Translations under genes and position numbers: made by a program
From: Myotis daubentonii
Lineage: Eukaryota; Chordata; Mammalia; Chiroptera; Vespertilionidae
Direction: 5' to 3'
DNA: 64,000 nucleotides
NCBI RefSeq assembly: GCF_963259705.1
Contig: NC_081861.1
Coordinates: 103,313,226 to 103,377,225, forward strand
In this document: positions 10,905-22,559 of the stretch, piece after piece
Layout: each line of letters opens with the position of its first letter
How positions within the stretch are numbered: position 1 is the stretch's first letter
Notes under the pieces: generated by a model
Databases searched by the model: none
What the model was told of the DNA's origin: nothing
The model's input: the letters and a program-made list of their open reading frames with translations, nothing else

Positions 10905-11090
10905 GTGCCTGGCTGGTTAGCTCAGTTGGTTAGAGCATCATCCTGATACATCAAGGTTGCGGGTTCAAACCCCTGTCAGGGCACATATAAGAATCACCCA
11001 ATGAATACATAAATAAGTGGAACAATAAATCTTTCTCCCTTCTTCTCTTTAAAATCAATAAATTTAAAATTAATAAAAACACAAAAAAAA
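10905..11090 (+). mobile_element. Ves SINE
   Basis: Plus-strand SINE. The tRNA-like head GGCTGGTTAGCTCAGTTGG is followed by a B-box-like GGTTCAAACC, a short tRNA-unrelated region and an A-rich tail. Flanks share GCTGGT after an A-rich run, consistent with a short target duplication. Confidence 0.9.
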
Positions 11091-11173
11091 CCAAAACAAC
11101 AGGCTGGTAGTATAAGAAGCTCAGCAGACTTTCTCCCTAGGGCAATAATAGAGTAATTTAAATGATCAAATTA

Positions 11174-11385
11174 GCGCTAGCCAGTTTGGCTCAGTGGCTA
11201 GTATTGGCCTTCGGACTGAAGGGTCCCAGGTTAGGTCCGGTCAAGGGCGCATGCCCAGTTTGCGGACTTGATCCCCAGTAGGGGGCGTGCAGGAGGCAGC
11301 CAATTGATAATTCTCTCTCATCATTGATGCTTCTATCTCTCCCTCTCCCTTCCTCTCTGAAATCAATAAAAATATATTAAAAATA
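11174..11385 (+). mobile_element. Ves SINE
   Basis: Plus-strand copy starting GCTAGCCAGTTTGGCTCAGT, with the GCAGGAGGCAGCCAATTGAT and CTCTCTCATCATTGATG blocks and a TCAATAAAAATATATT tail. Confidence 0.92.
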
Positions 11386-12291
11386 AATAAATTATAAAAT
11401 TATATTATCTGAAAATTGATCTAAGCAGCACATAGAAAATTATAAAACATTTATCTAAGAAGATCTACTAAATCTCAGCAATAAGAGTCAGTCTGTGGCA
11501 TTTGAGCTATAAACTTTTCCCATTTTCTTCTCTCCCTAGCTGTGTGTTATGGTAGCTTTACTCTGATCACTCTATAATTTTACCTGACAGGAGCAGGATA
11601 TATGCTTATCTCATGCCCTTTCCCAGATCTATATTGCTTAAGCTCTCTTTGGAGCAGACATGGCTTAGAAAACTAAAGACTCTTACAGCCACCCACCTAC
11701 TACTCATAGGGCTATGACCTTGCCCCATCAGTGACAGAGATCACTGTGCCTGATTGACCTTACCCATTTGCTCATAGGGCAGAGATTGAACTCTGGGCAA
11801 AGCAAAATGAGAAAGTCAGGGGGTAATGTACTATCTCTTTTTGGAATCCATTGGTAAAGTAAGGACATCACTCCAAGAGAAGCAGTAGGTTGTGTCCACC
11901 TTCATATCCAGTGCAACACCTCAGAAGATTTGCTCAAAGGAAGAGACAAGCTACAAGGACAGCTCTGCCTGAGGGGACTGATTTTTGGAACAGAGAGTAA
12001 AAACCTTGGAAAAACAATGGATATTTTGATGGAGATAAATTAAGAGGCAGCCAGTATCTCTGATATAAGGAAAAAAGCAATACAGCCAGAAATTTTATAG
12101 ACATATCTAGAGAAAGAGACAGTCAAGAAGAACTCTCCTGGGACCACAGTCAATGTAGGTGCTGGGAAAGCTAAGTGCATGTATTACTTATGAGCAAGAC
12201 ATGGGAGAGGCTTGAAAGCATTGCCCAAGCCACAAATGGGTCAATCAGTAAAAATAAAAAGCCTTATTGTCTCAAGGGGTTTAAGCACACC
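11386..12291. other. Intergenic DNA, nothing recognised
   Basis: Single-copy-looking sequence with no long open frame, splice-flanked block or repeat terminus identified. Confidence 0.4.
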
Positions 12292-12299
12292 CTCTAAAC

Positions 12300-12522
12300 C
12301 AGTGGTTCTCAACTTTGGCTGCACATTAGAATTACCTGGGAATCTTTTTAAAATCCTGATTTCTGGGCCTCATCCTCCAGAAATTCTGTTTCTTTGTTAC
12401 TAATGTTGTGGCCCCACCCCATAACAAAGAAACAGAATTTCTGGAGGATGAGGCCCAGAAATCAGGATTTTAAAAAAGATTCCCAGGTGATTCTAATGTG
12501 CAGCCAAGGTTGAGAACCACTG
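12300..12522. mobile_element. Fold-back hAT element (MER5/Charlie-like termini)
   Basis: Starts CAGTGGTTCTCAAC and ends GTTGAGAACCACTG, and is flanked by a perfect 8-bp duplication CTCTAAAC at 12292-12299 and 12523-12530, the hallmark of hAT transposition. The arms 12300-12399 and 12422-12522 are reverse complements over about 100 bases with two substitutions and one single-base indel, around a 22-base loop. It has no coding capacity, so it must have been moved by a transposase from elsewhere. Full-length arm symmetry is beyond what I expect for ordinary MER5 copies. Confidence 0.9.
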
Positions 12523-12530
12523 CTCTAAAC

Positions 12531-12996
12531 AAACATTGGTGAAATAATAAAGGGTTCTGACCCTAAGGTGACTCCTAAGGATCTAGAAAAATATAAGATC
12601 TCAGTTAGCCCTATTGATCTGGAAAGCTACATTTGCTCAAGGTTGTATGGCCACATAGGGAACATTTCTCAGGGGCAGCCAAGGATGGAACTTCTGAGAC
12701 ACTCATCTTAGGCTAAAGTGGCACAAAATCCAAGTTCCTTGAACTGTAGAAACAGATTCGAAGCCACATACACAGTAACAGAGGAAAATCTAACTGGTTT
12801 AATGAGATTAAACACAGTTTTTGACCAATGAGTGATTTATGATGAAACGGGGATGCACTAGAGAAATCAGACTAAGAAGTCTGACTAGAAATTTTAAAAA
12901 AGTGAAAACCTTACAAAGGATATCAGTCTACACACTGAAGGAAAAATAAACTTCACAGAAGTAATCCTGCAGTCACTAAATAAATTTATAAAACAA
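12531..12996. other. Intergenic DNA, nothing recognised
   Basis: No gene or repeat terminus recognised between the hAT element and the Helitron pair. Confidence 0.4.
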
Positions 12997-13463
12997 CTAG
13001 AGGCCCAGTGCACAAAAAATTTGGGCACTCGGGGGGGTGGTGTCCCTCAGCCCGGCCTGTGCCCTCTCACAATCTGGGACCCCTCAGGGGATGACCACCT
13101 GCTGGCTTAGGCCTGCTCCCCGGGGGATTGGGCCTAAGCTGGCAGTCAGACATCCCTCTGGCAGCCCGGGAGCCCTCGGGGGATGTCTACTTGCCAGCGG
13201 GGAGCAGGCCTAAGCTGCAGTCTGACATCCTTAGTGCTGCTTAGGAGGCGGGAGAGGCTCCCACCACCACTGCTGTACTGGCAGCCGTCAGCCTGGCTTG
13301 TGGCTGAGCAGAGCTCCCCCTGTGGGAGCGCACTGGCCACCAGGGGGCGGCTCCTGCATTGAGTGTCTGCCCCCTGGTGGTCAGTATGTGTCATATTGAC
13401 CAGTCATTCCCCGTCGTTCTGCTGTTAGGGTCAATTTGCATATTAGCCTTTTATTATATAGGA
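12997..13463 (-). mobile_element. Complete non-autonomous Helitron
   Basis: On the minus strand it starts A|TCCTATATAATAAAAGGC and ends CTAG|T, with a decayed 3' hairpin. The body has the CCACCAGGGGGC and TTAGGCCTGCTCCC blocks seen in related copies. Its 5' end is fused to the 3' end of the next Helitron. Confidence 0.9.
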
Positions 13464-14083
13464 TAGAGGCCTGGTGCACGGGTGGGGGCTGGCTGGTTTT
13501 CCCTGAAGGGTGTCCCAGATCAGGGTGGTGTCGCACTGGGGTGCCTGGCCAGCCTGGGTGAGGGGCTGATGTCTGTTTTCAGGCTGGTCAAGCCCCCTCC
13601 CCCCAGTGGGGACTCTCACCCCATGGCGGTTTGGCCAGCCTGGGTGAGGGGCTGATGGCTGTTTTCAGGCTGGGCACACCCTCTTTAGGGTGGGGGGGGG
13701 TCCCACTGGGGTGCCTGGCCAGTCTGGGTTTGGGGATGAGGGCCATTTTCAGGCTGGCCAAGCCCCCTGGAGATGGAAGCACCCAGCTGCTCCTTTTTTT
13801 TTATTCTGGGATTTATTTACCTTCTATATTTGAAACTTTGTTACCTTCAGTGGAGCTCAGATCTCTGCGGCAGGCGGGAAGCTTGGCTTCCTGCTCACTC
13901 CAGCTCCGTGGCCATGGCCGGCCACGGAGCAACCAAGCCTCCTGCTCGCTCCAGCTCTGCGGTTGCTAGCCGCCATTTTGATTGGGTTAATTTGCATATA
14001 GTCACTCTGATTGGCTGGTTGGCTTGGCTTGAGGCTTAGTGAAGGTACAGTCAATTTGCATGTTTGTCTTTTATTAGATTAGA
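13464..14083 (-). mobile_element. Second Helitron, head-to-tail with the previous one
   Basis: On the minus strand the 5' end is TCTAATCTAATAAAAGAC, followed by an ATGCAAATTGACTG block. The 3' end is a HeliBat tail GTGCACCAGGCCTCTA that lacks the final G and joins directly to the neighbour's TCC. The body includes GC-rich repeats and a short T-run region at about 13793-13802. Confidence 0.85.
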
Positions 14084-14089
14084 TTAAAT

Positions 14090-15190
14090 AAACAACAAAA
14101 ATAAATCCCAACAAAGGAAAGGGCTCAGTATACAGAGTTGCTACAATGTATTATTTGTCCAGTTTTCAACAGAAATACAAAATATATAGAGAAATAAGAA
14201 AATGTAACTGATTCACAGGGAAATTTAAGCAATAAAAAGGACATTTGAGAGGACCCAGATATTTGATATTGCAGACAAAGATATCAAAGCAGCTCCTATA
14301 AATATTTACAAAAATCTAAAAGAAACAATTTTAATGACTTAAAGGAAATTATAAAATGATATATCATCATATAAATAATGTCACTACAAAGGTAAAGATA
14401 AAAATAACAGAAATCTGGAGTTGAAAAATACAAAAGGCAAAATGAATAATTCAGTAGAAAAGCTCAAGATTAGATTTAGTTTTAGATAAAAGAATTAGCA
14501 AAATTGAAGATAGATCAATAGAGATTATGCAATCTGAAGAACAGAAAGAAAAAGGAATGAGGAAAAGTGAGCAGTCTCAGGTAAGAGTGAAATATGATGA
14601 CACAGATTAACATATGCATAATGGAAATAGCAGAAAGAAAGGAATTAAAGGACAGAAAAAAATATTTAAAGAAGTGGTGGTCACAAACTTCACCAATTGG
14701 TGAAAAACACTAATCTTCACATCTAAAAAAAAGTTTAAACCCTAAAAATCAGATAAATACAAAGAAGTCCACAATCAGACACATAGTGAAAAAATTTGAA
14801 AGCCCAAGATAAAATCATTAAAGCAGCAAGTGAAAGACAATAATGTACAGGGAGCCACAATAAGATTAACAACTGACACATGAAATACAATGAAAGCCAC
14901 AAAGCAGTGAGATGCTATACTCAAAATGTTGATCCTTTGTATTTTGGTAGTGTTAGTGGAAACTTCTCTTTCATTTCTGAATTTGCTTATTTGAGTCTAG
15001 GGCAAATCTCTCCCATAACATGCCAACAGCAATCAAAGCTCAACTCTGTAGCAAGAGGGGGTACACAGCTCAGGAAGAGTAGGGCTCACTTGGAGTGCCC
15101 AGTTCAGGTGAATGTGGTGGCTGTGGCCCTGGATCCTACAGGTTACCTACTACATTAGGCCACTCTACCAAACCCAGGAGACATAGCAGC
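14090..15190 (+). mobile_element. Old L1/HAL1 ORF1-derived fragment
   Basis: Very A-rich plus-strand DNA with decayed ORF1-like strings: the 14600-14900 part aligns by eye with the ORF1 stretch around 32400-32520, including AAAATCATTAAAGCAGCAAG. Stops and frameshifts are frequent. The middle at 14930-15190 is less certain. Confidence 0.5.
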
Positions 15191-16690
15191 TCTACCTAAT
15201 ATATAAAAACAAACACAAGAAGGATGCTAAAATGAGGAGACAAAAAAACTTTTCCCAAATGAAAGAACAGAACTAAACAAAAAAGAAGGCAAAAAAAATA
15301 TACTAGGTGCAGAGTTTAAGACACTGGTTATAAATGGATGCTCAAAAAACTTAAGGGAAAGTAGATGAACTTAGAACTTCAATAGCATTTAAAAAACAAC
15401 ATGGAAATAAAAACAGAACCACTCATAAATGAAGGAAACATTAACTGTAATGAAGAATAATTAAAGGGAATCAACAATGGAGTAGATGAAGCTGAGAATC
15501 AAATCAGTAACTTGGAATATAAGGAAACAAAAAACACTGAATTGGAACAGCCAAAAGAGAAAAGAATAAAAAAAATTAAGATAATATAAGGAATATCTGA
15601 GACAACTTCAAATGCACCAATATTCACATATTTGAGGTGCTGGAAGGAGAAGAGAGAGTGAGCAAAAAATTAAAAACCTATTTTAAAATATAATCAGAAA
15701 ATTTCCATAACTGGTGAGGGAAATAAACATACAAGTCTAGGAACTACAGAGAGTCTCAAACAAGATGAACTCAAAAAGGTCCACACAAAGCCACATCATA
15801 ATTAAAACGTAAAGGTTCAAACAAAGAGAGAACCTTAAAAGCAGCTAGAGAAAAGCATTTAGTTACCTACAAGAGAGCTCCCATACGATGGTCAACTGAT
15901 TTCTCCAGAAATTTGCAAGCCAGAAAAGAGTGACAAGAAATATTCAAAGTGATGAAAAGCAAAGACTTACAATGAAGATTATTCTACCCAGCAAAGCAAT
16001 CATCTAGAATCAAAGGACATATAAAGTTCATCTTAGAAAAAAAGAATGGACATAAGACACTGGGGAGTAGGGGAGGCCAGGGGATTGTCAAGGGTGGAAG
16101 GAAAAAAAAATAAAAAGAAAGAAAGAAAAAAAAGGACACATATGTAATACCCTTTGTCATACTTTAAGCAATAAAAAAAAAAGAGATAAAGGAATTTATC
16201 ACCACCAAACCAATATTACATGAAATGCTAAAGGGTCTTCTTTAAGAAGAACAGCAATGTAAAAAAGATCAATGTTATGAACAATAAAATGGCAAAAAAT
16301 ACATATCTATAAACAGTTGAATCTAAAAAAAACATATCTATAAACAACCGAATCTTAAAAGCAGAACAGAAACAGACTTATAGACTCAGAGAACATGTTG
16401 ACAGTTGCCAGATGGAAAGAGGATTGGAGGTATGGGTGAAAAAGAAGAAGGAATTAAGAAATACAAATTGGTAGTTACAGAATAGCTATGGATATGTAAA
16501 GTATAATATAAGTAATACAGTCGATAATATTCTACTAACTGTGTATTGTGTTAGATGGGTACAAGATTCATTGGAAAGATCACTTAGTAAGTAATATAAT
16601 GGGTAATTACTGGGGTGCACGCCAGGAATGAATATAATAGTGTATATCAACTGTAATTCAAAAATTTAAAATGATTTAAAATAAAAAAAT
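15191..16690 (+). mobile_element. Old HAL1-like element: ORF1 remnant joined to 3' UTR
   Basis: The decayed ORF1 block at 15590-16020 parallels the intact copy at 31927-32775 (CATCATAATTAAAA, then CAGCTAGAGAAAAGCA, then TCAACTGATTTCTC). The ORF1 end (ATCACCACCAAACCAATATT, GAAATGCTAAAGG) is at 16195-16245. It is followed directly by a 3' UTR ending at about 16690 with no ORF2 between, the half-LINE layout. An A/G-rich insert splits ORF1 at about 16090-16190. Confidence 0.6.
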
Positions 16691-17060
16691 AATAATAGGA
16701 CAAAATGATCAAATTGCTTTTATTCTAGTGTCATAAAGATGGTTCAATATATGCAAATTGATCAATGTAATGTACTACATTAACAAAGAGTAAAATCATA
16801 TGATTTCATAAATAGATGCAGAAAAAAACATTTGACAAAATACAACATCCACTTATGATTAAAATACTTTAAAAAATGGCTATATGAGGAAAGAATTCAA
16901 CGTAATGAAGGCTATATACGACAAACACTCAACTAATATACTGTGGTGAAAAACTAAAATCTTTTCCTCTAAAATCAGAAGAAAGAAAAGTATATCAACT
17001 TTCACCACTCTTTTTCAACATAGTACTGGAAGTACTAGACTGAGCAATTGGGAAAGATAA

Positions 17061-17099
<39 letters not shown>

Positions 17100-17214
17100 A
17101 TGTCATTCAAATTGGGAACAAAGAAGTAAAAATGATACTTTTAGTAGATTACATGGTTCTTTATGAATAAAACCCTAAAGACTCCACAAAAAAATATTAG
17201 AAACAATAATAAAC
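16691..17214 (+). mobile_element. L1 ORF2 fragment (RT region)
   Basis: Frames broken by stops and shifts still show L1 RT landmarks: a PLFFNIVLEVLD-like stretch at about 17000-17045 and the residues after the catalytic motif (VDYMVLYE) at about 17150. An ATAA tetranucleotide array interrupts it at 17060-17101. It belongs to the same plus-strand L1 as 17297-18053 and 25458-25845. Confidence 0.7.
17060..17101. repeat. (AATA)n microsatellite
   Basis: About ten uninterrupted AATA units inside the L1 fragment. Confidence 0.97.
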
Positions 17215-17215
17215 A

Positions 17216-17296
17216 GCCCAGCCAGCATGGCTCAGTGGTTGAGTGTCAACCTATGAAACAGGAGGTCACGGTTCTATTCCCAGTCAGGCCACATTA
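17216..17296 (+). mobile_element. Ves SINE head fragment
   Basis: Only the tRNA-like head is present (CAGCATGGCTCAGTGGTTGA to CCCAGTCAGGCCACAT). No tail follows, and the L1 sequence resumes directly, so the SINE is truncated at its 3' end. Confidence 0.75.
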
Positions 17297-18053
17297 TGCT
17301 CAATTGATATTTGACAAAGGAGGCAAGAGCTTACAATGGAGTCAAGACAATCTCTTCAATAAATGGTGTTTATAAAATTTAACAGATAAAAGCAAAAAAA
17401 AAAAAAAAAAGAAAAGAAACTTGACAACAAACTTAAACCATACACAAAAATAAACTCAAAATGGATAAAGGACTTAAGCATAACACAGGAAACCATTAAA
17501 ATCTTAGAAGAATTTATAGGCAGGAAAATTCAGACATATTTTGTAGCAATATCTTTACAGATACAGCTCCTAGGACAATTGAAACTAAGGAGAAAATAAA
17601 CAAATGGGACTACATCAAAATAAAGAGCTTTTGCACTACAAAAGAAACCATCAATAAAACAACAAGAAAGCCCAATGCCTGGGGGAATGTATTTTACAAT
17701 ATTATGTCTGATAAGGGTTTAATCTCCAACATTTACAGGGAAAGCATACAACTTAACAAAAGAAAAATAAACAATCCAATAAAGAAATGGGCGAAGAATC
17801 TAAATAGACACTTTTCGAAAGAGGACATACAGAAAGCCAAGAGACATATGAAATCATGCTAAAAGTAACTAATCATCCTAGAGATGCAAATCAAAATGAC
17901 AGTGAGGTACCATCTCTTACCTGTCAGAATGGCTGTCATCAACAAATCAACATAGGTCAAATGCTAGCAAGGTTGCAGAAAAAAAGGAACCCTCCTGCCC
18001 TGCTGGTGGGAATGCAGACTGTTGCAGCCACTGTGGAGAACAGTATGGATTTT
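17297..18053 (+). mobile_element. L1 ORF2 distal fragment, split by a later L1
   Basis: Decayed ORF2 C-terminal third on the plus strand, with strings such as [20 protein letters not shown]. It stops within the target duplication AACAGTATGGATTTT at 18039-18053 and resumes at 25458, which shows that the minus-strand L1 inserted into it. Confidence 0.85.
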
Positions 18054-18349
18054 TTAAAATTTCTTTATTGATTAAGTTATTACATATGTGTCCTTATCCC
18101 CACATTACCCCCCATTTCCCCCACTTATGCCCTCACCCCCCTGTTGTCTGTGTCCATTGGTTAGGCCTATATGCTTGCATATAAGTCCTTGGTTGATCTC
18201 TCCCCTTTGCCCCCACCCTCCCCTACCTTCCCTCTGAGGTTTGATGGTCTGATCGATGCTTCTCTGTCTCTGGATCTGTTCTTGTTCATCAGTTTATGTT
18301 GTTCATTATCTTCCATAAATGAGTGAGATCATATGATATTTATCTTTCT

Positions 18350-21300
18350 CTGACTGACTTATTTCACTTAGCATAATGCTCTCCAGTTCCATCCATGCTG
18401 TTGCAAATGGTAAAAATTCCTTATTTTTACAGCAGCATAGAATTCCATTGGGTACATGTACCACCGTTTTTAATCCACTCATCTGCTGATGGGCACTTAG
18501 GCAGTTTTCTGATCTTAGCTATTGCAGATTGTGCTGCTATATACATAGGGGTGCATATATCCTTTCTAATTGGTGTTTCTAGTTTCTTGGGATATATTCC
18601 TAGAATTGGGATCACTGTGTCAAATAGGAGTTCCATTTTTAGTTTGTTGAGGAAACTCCATACTGTTCTCCACAGTGGTTGCACCAGTCTGCATTCCCAC
18701 CAGCAGTGCACAAGGGTTCATTTTTCTCCACATCCTCGCCAGCACTTTTCGTTTGTTGATTTCTTGATGGTAGCCATTTCGACAGGTGTGCGATGGCACT
18801 GAATTGTCGTTTTGATTTGCTTCTCTTGGATGATTAATGACTATGAGCATGTTTTCATATCTCTTGGCCTTTCTTCTGTCTTCCTTTGAAAAATATCTAT
18901 TTAGGTCCATTGCTCATGTTTTGATTGGGTTGTTTATCTTCGTTTTGTTAAGTTGTATGAGTTGCCTATAAATGTTGGAGATTAAACCCTTATCAGTGAT
19001 AACATTTGCAAATATGTTCTCCTATTCAGTGGGTTTTCTTGATGGTTTCCTTTGCTGTGCAAAAGCTTTTTATTTTGATGTAGTCCCATTTGTTTATTTT
19101 CCCCTTAGTTTCTGCCCTAGGAGCAGTATCAGTGAAGAAATTGCTTTGGCATATGTCTGAGATTTTGCTGCCTGTGGACTCCTCTAGTATTTTTATGGTT
19201 TCTTGTCTTATGTTTAAGTCCTTTATCCATTTTGAGTTTATTTTTGTGTATGGTGTAAGTTGGTGGTCTAGTTTCATTTTTTCCATGTATCTGTCCAATT
19301 TTCCCAACATTTATTGAAGAGACTGTCTTGACTCCATTGTATGTTCATGCCTCCTTTGTTGAATATTAATTGAGCATAGTGGTTTGGGTTGATTTCTGGG
19401 TTCTCTATGCTATTTCATTCATCTATATGTCTGTTCTTGTGCCAGTACCAGGATGTTTTGAGAACAGTAGCTTTGTAATACAGCTTGATATCTGGTATTG
19501 AGATCCCACCTACTTAGGGCATTGCATTGAATCTATACATTGCTTTGGGTAGTATGCACATCTTGATAATGTTGATTCTACCAATCCATGAACACAGTAT
19601 GTTCTTCCATCTGTTTATGTCTTCCTCTATCTCCTTTTTCAGTGTCCTATAGTTTTCTGCCTATAGGTCTTTTACCTCATTAGTCAAGTTTATTCCTAGG
19701 TATCTTAATTTTTTTTTGATGCGATGGTCAATGGGATTGCTCTTTTAGTCTCTCTTTCTATAAGTTCATTATTGGTGTAAAGAAATGCTATAGATTTCTT
19801 GGCATTAATTTTGTATCCTGCTACATTGCCGAATTCATTTATTAAGTCTAATGATTTTTTGATGGAGTCTTTAGGGTTAGAATAATCTGAGGAGGGTAGG
19901 TTTTAGTTCTTCCTTGAATATTTGGTTAAACTCCCCTGTGAAACCGTCTGGACCTGGGCTTGGTTATGGTGTATGATCTTTCTGATGTACTGCTGGATCC
20001 AATTTGCTATAATTTTTTGAGGATTTTGGCATCTATGTTCCTGAGGGACATTGGCCTGTAATTCTCTTTCATTGTGTTGTGTTTATCTAGTTTTGGTATT
20101 AGGGTAATGTTGGCTTCATAGAATGAGCTTGGAAGTGCTGTTTCCTCTTGAATTTTTAAGAATAGTCTGAGGAGGATATGATTTAGTTCTTTGAATGTTT
20201 GGTAAAATTCCCCTGTGAAGCTGTCAGCCCAGGGCTCTTGTTTGCTGGAAACTTTTTGATGTCTGCTTCAATTTCCTCCCTAGTTATCAGCTTATTGAGA
20301 TTTTTAGATTCTTCCTGATTGAGTCCTGGAAGGTTGTATTTTTCTAGCAGTATGTCCATTTACTCCGGTTTGTGTAGTTTGTTAGAATAGAGTTGTCCAT
20401 AATATTTTTTTAACAATCCTTTGTATATTTGTGGGGTCTATTGTTATTTCACCTCTTTCATTTCTGATTTTGTTTATTTGGGTATTCTCTCTTTGCTTCT
20501 TGGTGAGCCTGTCTAGAAGTTCATCAATCTTGTTTATCCTTTCAAACAACCAGCTCTTGTTTTCATTGATTTTCTCTATTTTTTTTTATCTCTATGTCAT
20601 TAATTTCAGCTCTGATCTTTATTATATCCTTCCTTCTGCTCACTCTGGCCTTTTTCTTGTTGCTCTCTTTATAATTCTTTGAGTTGTAGAATTAGATGAT
20701 TTATTACCATTTTTTCTTGTTTTTTGAGGTAGGCCTGTAGTGCTATAAACTTCTCTCTCAGGACTGCTTTCATTGTGTCCATAGATTTTGGATTGTTGTG
20801 TTTTTATTGTCATTAGTTTCCAGGATGTTTTTAATTTCTTTTTTGATCTCTTTGGTAACCCAATCATTGTTTAATAGCATGCTATTCAACTTGTAAGTGT
20901 TTGAATTTTTTGGATTGTGTTTATTGTTTATTTCTAATAATATGCCATTGTGGTCTGAGAAAATGCTTGATATGATTTCAACCTACTTGAATTTGGGGAG
21001 TCTTTGCTTGTGACTCAATATGTGGTTTATTTTTGAAAATGTACCATGTGAAATTGAGAGGAACATATATTCCATGGCTTTGGGGTGAGATGTTCTGAAG
21101 ATGTTAATTAAGTCCATTTGATCTAGTTCCTGTTTCTTTGCTGAGTTTTTTGTCTAGAGTATTTATCCAGTGATGTCAGTGGTGTATTAAAGTCCCCTAC
21201 TATGATTGTATTGTTGTAGATCTCTCCCTTGATATCTTCCAGGGGTTGATTTTTTTTTTATGTATTTGGATGCTCCTGCGTTGCGTGCATATATGTTTCT

Positions 21301-21650
21301 CAGGGTTATATCCTCTTGTTGTATCAATTCCTTTAGTATTATGAAGTTGCCTTCCTTATCTCTTGTTATGGCCTTCACTTTGAGGTCAATTTTGTCAGAT
21401 ATAAGTATTAGTACCCCAGCCTTTTTTTTCATTTCCTTTTGCCTGAAAGATATTTTTCCATCCCTTCACTTTCAGTCTGTCTGAGCCCCTTATCTGAGGT
21501 GGGTCTCTTGTAGATAGCACATATATGGGTCATGTTTTTTTTATCCATTCAACCACTTGATGTCTTTTGATTGGAGTATTTAGTCTAGTTACATTTAAAG
21601 TTATTATTCTAAGGTACTTGTTAGTAGCCATTTTTATTTTTTGTGCCTGT
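18350..21650 (-). pseudogene. L1 ORF2 pseudogene (endonuclease and reverse transcriptase)
   Basis: In an intact L1 this protein nicks target DNA and primes reverse transcription there. Minus-strand landmarks in order: endonuclease-domain remnant at 21187-21432 (AGVLILISDKIDLKVKAITR, then QQEDITLRNIYARN, where the usual YAPN reads YARN), a distal segment at 19026-19310 ([20 protein letters not shown]) and the C-terminal cysteine motif at 18650-18710 ([12 protein letters not shown]). Multiple stops and shifts occur. A deletion of about 130 bp lies near 19518 compared with the copy at 59140. The RT catalytic segment seen as FADD at 59640 is absent here: near 19880 it is replaced by a second copy of the segment at 20160-20235. 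Confidence 0.85.
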
Positions 21651-22223
21651 TTTCTTTCTTAGTTTTTTATTTCTTCTTTTTAACACCAGTCCCTTTAGCA
21701 TTTCTTACATTTCTGGCTTGATTGTGGTAAACTCCCTTAGCCTTTTATGTCTGTGAAGCTTCTTATTTCCCCTTCAATTTTGAATGATAGCCTTGCTGGA
21801 TAGAGTATTCATGGATTCAGTCCCTTGCTTTGCATCACTTTGTAAATTTCCTTCCATTCTTTTCTGGCCTGATGTGTTTCTGTTGAGAAATCATTAGATA
21901 ATCTAATTGGAGATCCCTTGTATGTGACTTTCTGTCTTTCTCTTTTTCAGCCTATAAGATTCTCTCTTTGACCTGAACATTTTCTATTGTAATTATAATG
22001 TGTCTTGGTGTGGGTCTTTTTGGGTTCATCTTGTTTGGGACTTTCTGTGCTTGTGTGACTTTTTTCTTCTCCACCTCAGGGAATTTTCTGTCATAATTTT
22101 TCAAATAGGTTTTCTAACCCTTGTTCCTCTTCCTGTTGTTCTGGCACCTCTATTATTCGTATGTTGCTTTGTTTCATGTTGTCCCATAGCTCCCTTAGGC
22201 TCTCCTCCTGTCTTTTAATTTTT

Positions 22224-22529
22224 TTACTCCAATTGCAGTTCAGTTTGGGTGTGTTTTGCTTCCCTGTCTTCTAATTTCCTAATTCGGTCCTCCATTTCTC
22301 CTATTCTACTGTTAAAACTTTCCATGGTGTTTTTTATTGCAGCTATATCATTCTTCATTTCTTCTTGATTCTTACATAAGTTGTTGATTTTTTCCTCCAT
22401 CCAGTTTATGAACTGTATGACCCTCATGCTGAATTCTTCTTCTGACATATTGCATGCCTCTGTTTCACTTCTCTGCTTTTCTGGTGATTCCTCCTTTCCT
22501 CTCCTTTGAAGGTTTCGTTTTCTATGCAT
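22224..22529 (-). pseudogene. L1 ORF1 N-terminal remnant
   Basis: ORF1 encodes the RNA-binding chaperone of L1. From an ATG at 22529 (MHRKRNLQRRGKEESPEKQR) the frame runs about 100 codons through a heptad-rich coiled coil (MEEKINNLCKNQEEMKNDIA, then RIGEMEDRIRKLED). It stops at a TAA created by what looks like a small deletion just after the LQLE codons. Downstream ORF1 sequence continues in other frames to about 21660. The open frame extends four codons further upstream to a GTG, but the ATG fits L1 ORF1 better. Confidence 0.8.
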
Positions 22530-22559
22530 TTTTGGTCTCACTGACTGATCTATATGTCG

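Noticed and set aside
10905..10985. tRNA gene-like sequence with A and B boxes
   Set aside because: It is the head of a Ves SINE, followed by the tRNA-unrelated part and A-tail. The same holds for the other tRNA-like heads in the window.
14880..15158. 92-codon open frame
   Set aside because: It lies within A-rich L1/HAL1-derived DNA with no motif and no splice context.
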